A stretch of 15,979 bases of DNA, from positions 1 through 15,979 of the forward strand of contig CAKRPO010000051.1 of the NCBI GenBank assembly GCA_934378195.1. Reading direction: 5' to 3'. The stretch comes from an uncultured Blautia sp. Its GTDB lineage: Bacteria; Bacillota; Clostridia; Lachnospirales; Lachnospiraceae. The notes beneath the pieces are model-generated. The model was not told the origin of the DNA and made no database searches. It saw only the letters and a list, made by a program, of their open reading frames with translations. This document shows, piece by piece, positions 14,008 to 15,979 of the stretch. The position numbers were made by a program, and so were the translations under genes. Numbering within the stretch: position 1 is the stretch's first letter; the number at the start of each line of letters is the position of its first letter.

Positions 14008-14023
14008 GGAGGGAACTTACAAG

Positions 14024-14647
14024 ATGGATAAAAATAAACAATGGATCGATCTGATCGTGGAACTGCAGAGTCTTGCACAGGCAGGGCTTACCTATGGAAA
14101 AGATGTTTATGACAAAGAACGTTATGAACGCATCCGGGATATTTCTGCTGAAATGATGGCTGAGCTTTCCGGTCTGCAAGTGGAAAAGGTAAAAGATCTT
14201 TTCTGTAATGAAACCGGCTACCAGACACCAAAAATAGATACCCGTGCGGCGATATTTAAAGAGGGAAAAATCCTGCTCGTTCACGAAAACAACGGAACCT
14301 GGTCACTGCCGGGGGGATGGTGTGATGTAAATGTATCCGTGACAGAAAATACAATAAAAGAAGTGAAAGAAGAATCAGGTCTTGATGTTTCTGTCAAAAG
14401 CGTGATCGCCATTCAGGACAGGGAAAAGCATAATCTTCCGGTCTATGCATACAGAGTCTGCAAGATATTCATGCTCTGCGCGGCGACTGGCGGAGGTTTT
14501 GAAGAGAATATCGAGACTACAGGTTTTGACTATTTTGCAGAGGACGAACTTCCTGAACTCGCAGGCGAAAAGAACAATAAAGAACAGATCAGAATGTGTT
14601 TTGATGCATACCACGCAGGTGATAAATGGAAGACATTTTTTGATTAA
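14024..14647 (+). CDS. NUDIX hydrolase with N-terminal helical domain (ADP-ribose pyrophosphatase-like)
   Basis: This 207-residue protein has an N-terminal all-helical region (residues 1-60) of the kind found before some NUDIX domains (Nudix_hydro_N), then the catalytic domain. The NUDIX box is LPGGWCDVNVSVTENTIKEV followed by KEESG: the first glutamate of the usual GX5E is replaced, and Lys stands for Arg in REUXEE, while the KEVKEE glutamates are kept. This variant is common in the YjhB-like group annotated as ADP-ribose pyrophosphatase, so activity is expected but the substrate is open. GAGGAGGG at 14006-14013, overlapping the previous gene's stop, is 10 nt before the ATG. A start at 13964 inside the upstream gene is rejected for lack of a ribosome site. 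Confidence 0.85.
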   Translation: MDKNKQWIDLIVELQSLAQAGLTYGKDVYDKERYERIRDISAEMMAELSGLQVEKVKDLFCNETGYQTPKIDTRAAIFKEGKILLVHENNGTWSLPGGWCDVNVSVTENTIKEVKEESGLDVSVKSVIAIQDREKHNLPVYAYRVCKIFMLCAATGGGFEENIETTGFDYFAEDELPELAGEKNNKEQIRMCFDAYHAGDKWKTFFD

Positions 14648-14747
14648 ATGATAGAGGTGTTTTTTTCATAACATCTGGGAGCACGCAGAGTCAGGAAATG
14701 TCTCTTATATTTTGCTAGACTGTAATCACCAGGAAGGGAGTGAAAGA

Positions 14748-15629
14748 ATGAACTGGATACAGGGAATACAGAGAGTGATTGATTATGTGGAAGCGAATAT
14801 AACAGAAGAAATTGACTTCGAAGAAGTGGCAAAACAGGCGTATTCGTCTTCGTTTCATTTTCAGAGAGTCTTCGGTATTTTGTGCGGATTTTCGCTTGGT
14901 GATTATATCCGTATGCGCCGCCTTTCTCTGGCAGGTGAAGAACTGTCAAAGGGAAATGCAAAGATCATTGACATAGCAATGAAATATGGATATGATACGC
15001 CGGAAAGTTTTTCCCGTGCCTTTACCCGATTCCATGGCATTACACCAAGTGAAGCAAAACACAGCGGCAAAGTCAGAATCTTTACTCCCCTGTCTGTAAA
15101 ATTAACTTTAACAGGAGGCAGTAAGATGGATTACAGAATTGAAAAAAGAGATGCATTTCAGGTTGTCTGCAAGAGAAAAAGAGTTGATAAACCGCAGTCG
15201 GCAAATGCTACGCCTGACATTACCGCAATGTGGCAGGAGTACGGTGCGGACGGAACAATGGGAAGGCTGATCGCCTGCATGCCGGAGAATCCGGTGATGA
15301 AAGGTCTGCTTGGAATTTGTTTTTCCTCTGAGCTTAATGCGAAGCAGTTTCCTTATGGGATCGGTGTCGAGTATGATGGAAGAAAAGTTGACGACGACCT
15401 GGAGATCGTGACGATCCCGGCGAATACTTATGCGGTCTTTACAAGCAAAGGAAAGATGCCGGATGCTTTTATCGAGACTTATCATAAGATCGTCACAGAA
15501 TTTTTCCCGCAGAGCGCACAGTATGAATATGCGGAGAATGTGGAGTTTGAGGTTTACTCATCACAGGATGTCTCAGATCCGAATTACCAGTGCGAGATTT
15601 GGATCGCGGTGAATGAGAAAACAGAATAA
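14748..15629 (+). CDS. AraC-family regulator with GyrI-like effector-binding domain
   Basis: This 293-residue protein has an N-terminal AraC DNA-binding domain (residues about 5-105) with two helix-turn-helix units; IDIAMKYGYDTPESFSRAFTR and GITPSEAK are hallmark segments of the second. A C-terminal GyrI/Rob-like domain (about 125-293) begins at MDYRIEKRDAFQVVCKRKRV and ends with EIWIAVNEK; such domains bind small hydrophobic or cationic drugs. The layout resembles Rob and BmrR-type sensors. GGGAG (14736-14740) is 7 nt before the ATG. No convincing promoter was found in 14648-14747. The target genes are unknown; the next gene, an alpha/beta hydrolase remnant, follows after a terminator. Confidence 0.9.
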   Translation: MNWIQGIQRVIDYVEANITEEIDFEEVAKQAYSSSFHFQRVFGILCGFSLGDYIRMRRLSLAGEELSKGNAKIIDIAMKYGYDTPESFSRAFTRFHGITPSEAKHSGKVRIFTPLSVKLTLTGGSKMDYRIEKRDAFQVVCKRKRVDKPQSANATPDITAMWQEYGADGTMGRLIACMPENPVMKGLLGICFSSELNAKQFPYGIGVEYDGRKVDDDLEIVTIPANTYAVFTSKGKMPDAFIETYHKIVTEFFPQSAQYEYAENVEFEVYSSQDVSDPNYQCEIWIAVNEKTE

Positions 15630-15639
15630 TAAGAATTTC

Positions 15640-15685
15640 AAAAAGTGGAACGACTTCTGATGAGCAGGAGAAGTTCCACTTTTTT
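15640..15685 (+). terminator. Intrinsic terminator after the AraC-type gene
   Basis: AAAAAGTGGAA (15640-15650) pairs with TTCCACTTTTT, and after a 3-nt bulge CTTCT (15654-15658) pairs with AGAAG (15669-15673). A T run ends it at 15685. The A run on the left may let it act on both strands. Confidence 0.85.
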
Positions 15686-15708
15686 GCGCTATATTGCTGT
15701 AGAAGGAA

Positions 15709-15737
15709 TTGGATTCCTGGGGATAAAATGATATAAT
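15709..15737 (+). promoter_or_regulatory. Strong predicted promoter in front of the hydrolase remnant
   Basis: TTGGAT (15709-15714), 17 nt, and a perfect TATAAT (15732-15737) preceded by TGA. It is one of the best promoters in the window, yet the sequence 30 nt further on already encodes the middle of a protein. Confidence 0.65.
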
Positions 15738-15979
15738 AAGAAATCATTTACGTTCAGATAAAAGTAAGACTTATTATATTGGCAGATATTCTCTTTCAGG
15801 GCTGTTTTCATTATGGGTGTCCTGCCAGACGGTCATATTTTCTGGTGTCGCGGCAGCATCACCGTCTGTCTGGTTTCCGGGATTTATAGATTATATGAAA
15901 GTGCGAGGGATAAAGAGCCGAAATGTATATTTAAGTCTTGGAAATAAAGAAGAAAAGACACGAAATCCTGTTATGGCAA
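15727..15979 (+). pseudogene. N-terminally deleted alpha/beta hydrolase (continues past the window edge)
   Basis: The frame opened by the TAA at 15724-15726 encodes, from about 15766, the middle of an esterase-like alpha/beta hydrolase: KTYYIGRYSLSGLFSLW, then VAAASPSVWFPGFIDYMK and VYLSLGNKEEKTRNP. The YSL serine (codon 15790-15792) is the expected nucleophile, but the glycine two residues before it is Arg (RYSLSG instead of the usual GYSLAG). No start codon with a ribosome site precedes this region, and the N-terminal part, probably over 100 residues, is missing between the promoter and residue KTYY. The right end is cut by the window. It is most likely a deletion remnant; an unusual short protein starting at a downstream GTG or ATG is less likely. 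Confidence 0.75.

Noticed and set aside
13599..14078. 159-codon minus-strand frame over the first NUDIX gene
   Set aside because: Ser/Pro-rich shadow of a gene with a clear NUDIX box on the plus strand; no start context.

Overview
The window looks like a chromosomal stretch from a low-GC anaerobic Firmicute of class Clostridia, most likely a gut Lachnospiraceae (Blautia/Dorea/Mediterraneibacter-like). The evidence is the protein families present (DUF4317, a siroheme/ferredoxin sulfite reductase, PepV, oxygen-sensitive ThiH instead of ThiO, an ATC-hydrolase-like protein, NUDIX and AraC-GyrI genes), strong AGGAGG ribosome sites and many extended -10 promoters (TGn before the -10). No rRNA, tRNA, CRISPR array, transposase or phage gene was seen. 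The genus is an inference.

Layout. 1-480 carries the terminator of an upstream gene, a perfect hairpin and, at 246-434, a long nested inverted-repeat element (candidate structured RNA or small repeat element). 481-1122 is a short DUF4317 protein with CTC-rich codon use, convergent with and touching a siroheme/[4Fe-4S] sulfite reductase-like gene (1119-2009, minus). A divergent LysR gene (2168-3079) probably controls the reductase from a shared promoter region with a T-N11-A box. Then come a RluA-family pseudouridine synthase, a MATE exporter, a CinA/PncC-type amidohydrolase and a PepV-type dipeptidase; the last two have their own promoters.

7600-10739 is a thiazole (thiamine) operon: promoter, a leader of about 90 nt ending in a strong intrinsic terminator, thiS, thiG, thiH, and a TenI-like thiazole tautomerase, closed by a terminator. 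The leader lacks the usual TPP riboswitch sequences but has mutually exclusive pairings, so it may be an attenuator of another type. ThiF and the pyrimidine genes are not here.

10740-13460 is a partly decayed module: an ATC-hydrolase-family gene, a TetR gene reduced to its DNA-binding domain plus a C-terminal scrap in another frame, a methyltransferase pseudogene with a frameshift in its SAM-binding loop, and an intact methyltransferase on the minus strand. A shared inverted repeat (TTAG-N6-CTAA) lies at the TetR promoter and, as perfect GGTTAG-N6-CTAACC, at the intact methyltransferase promoter; a weaker copy precedes the ATC-hydrolase gene. This suggests a small TetR regulon whose regulator is now broken.

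13480-15690 holds two tandem NUDIX hydrolases and an AraC-type regulator with a GyrI-like effector domain. The window ends in an N-terminally deleted alpha/beta hydrolase sitting directly behind an excellent promoter, continuing beyond the edge.
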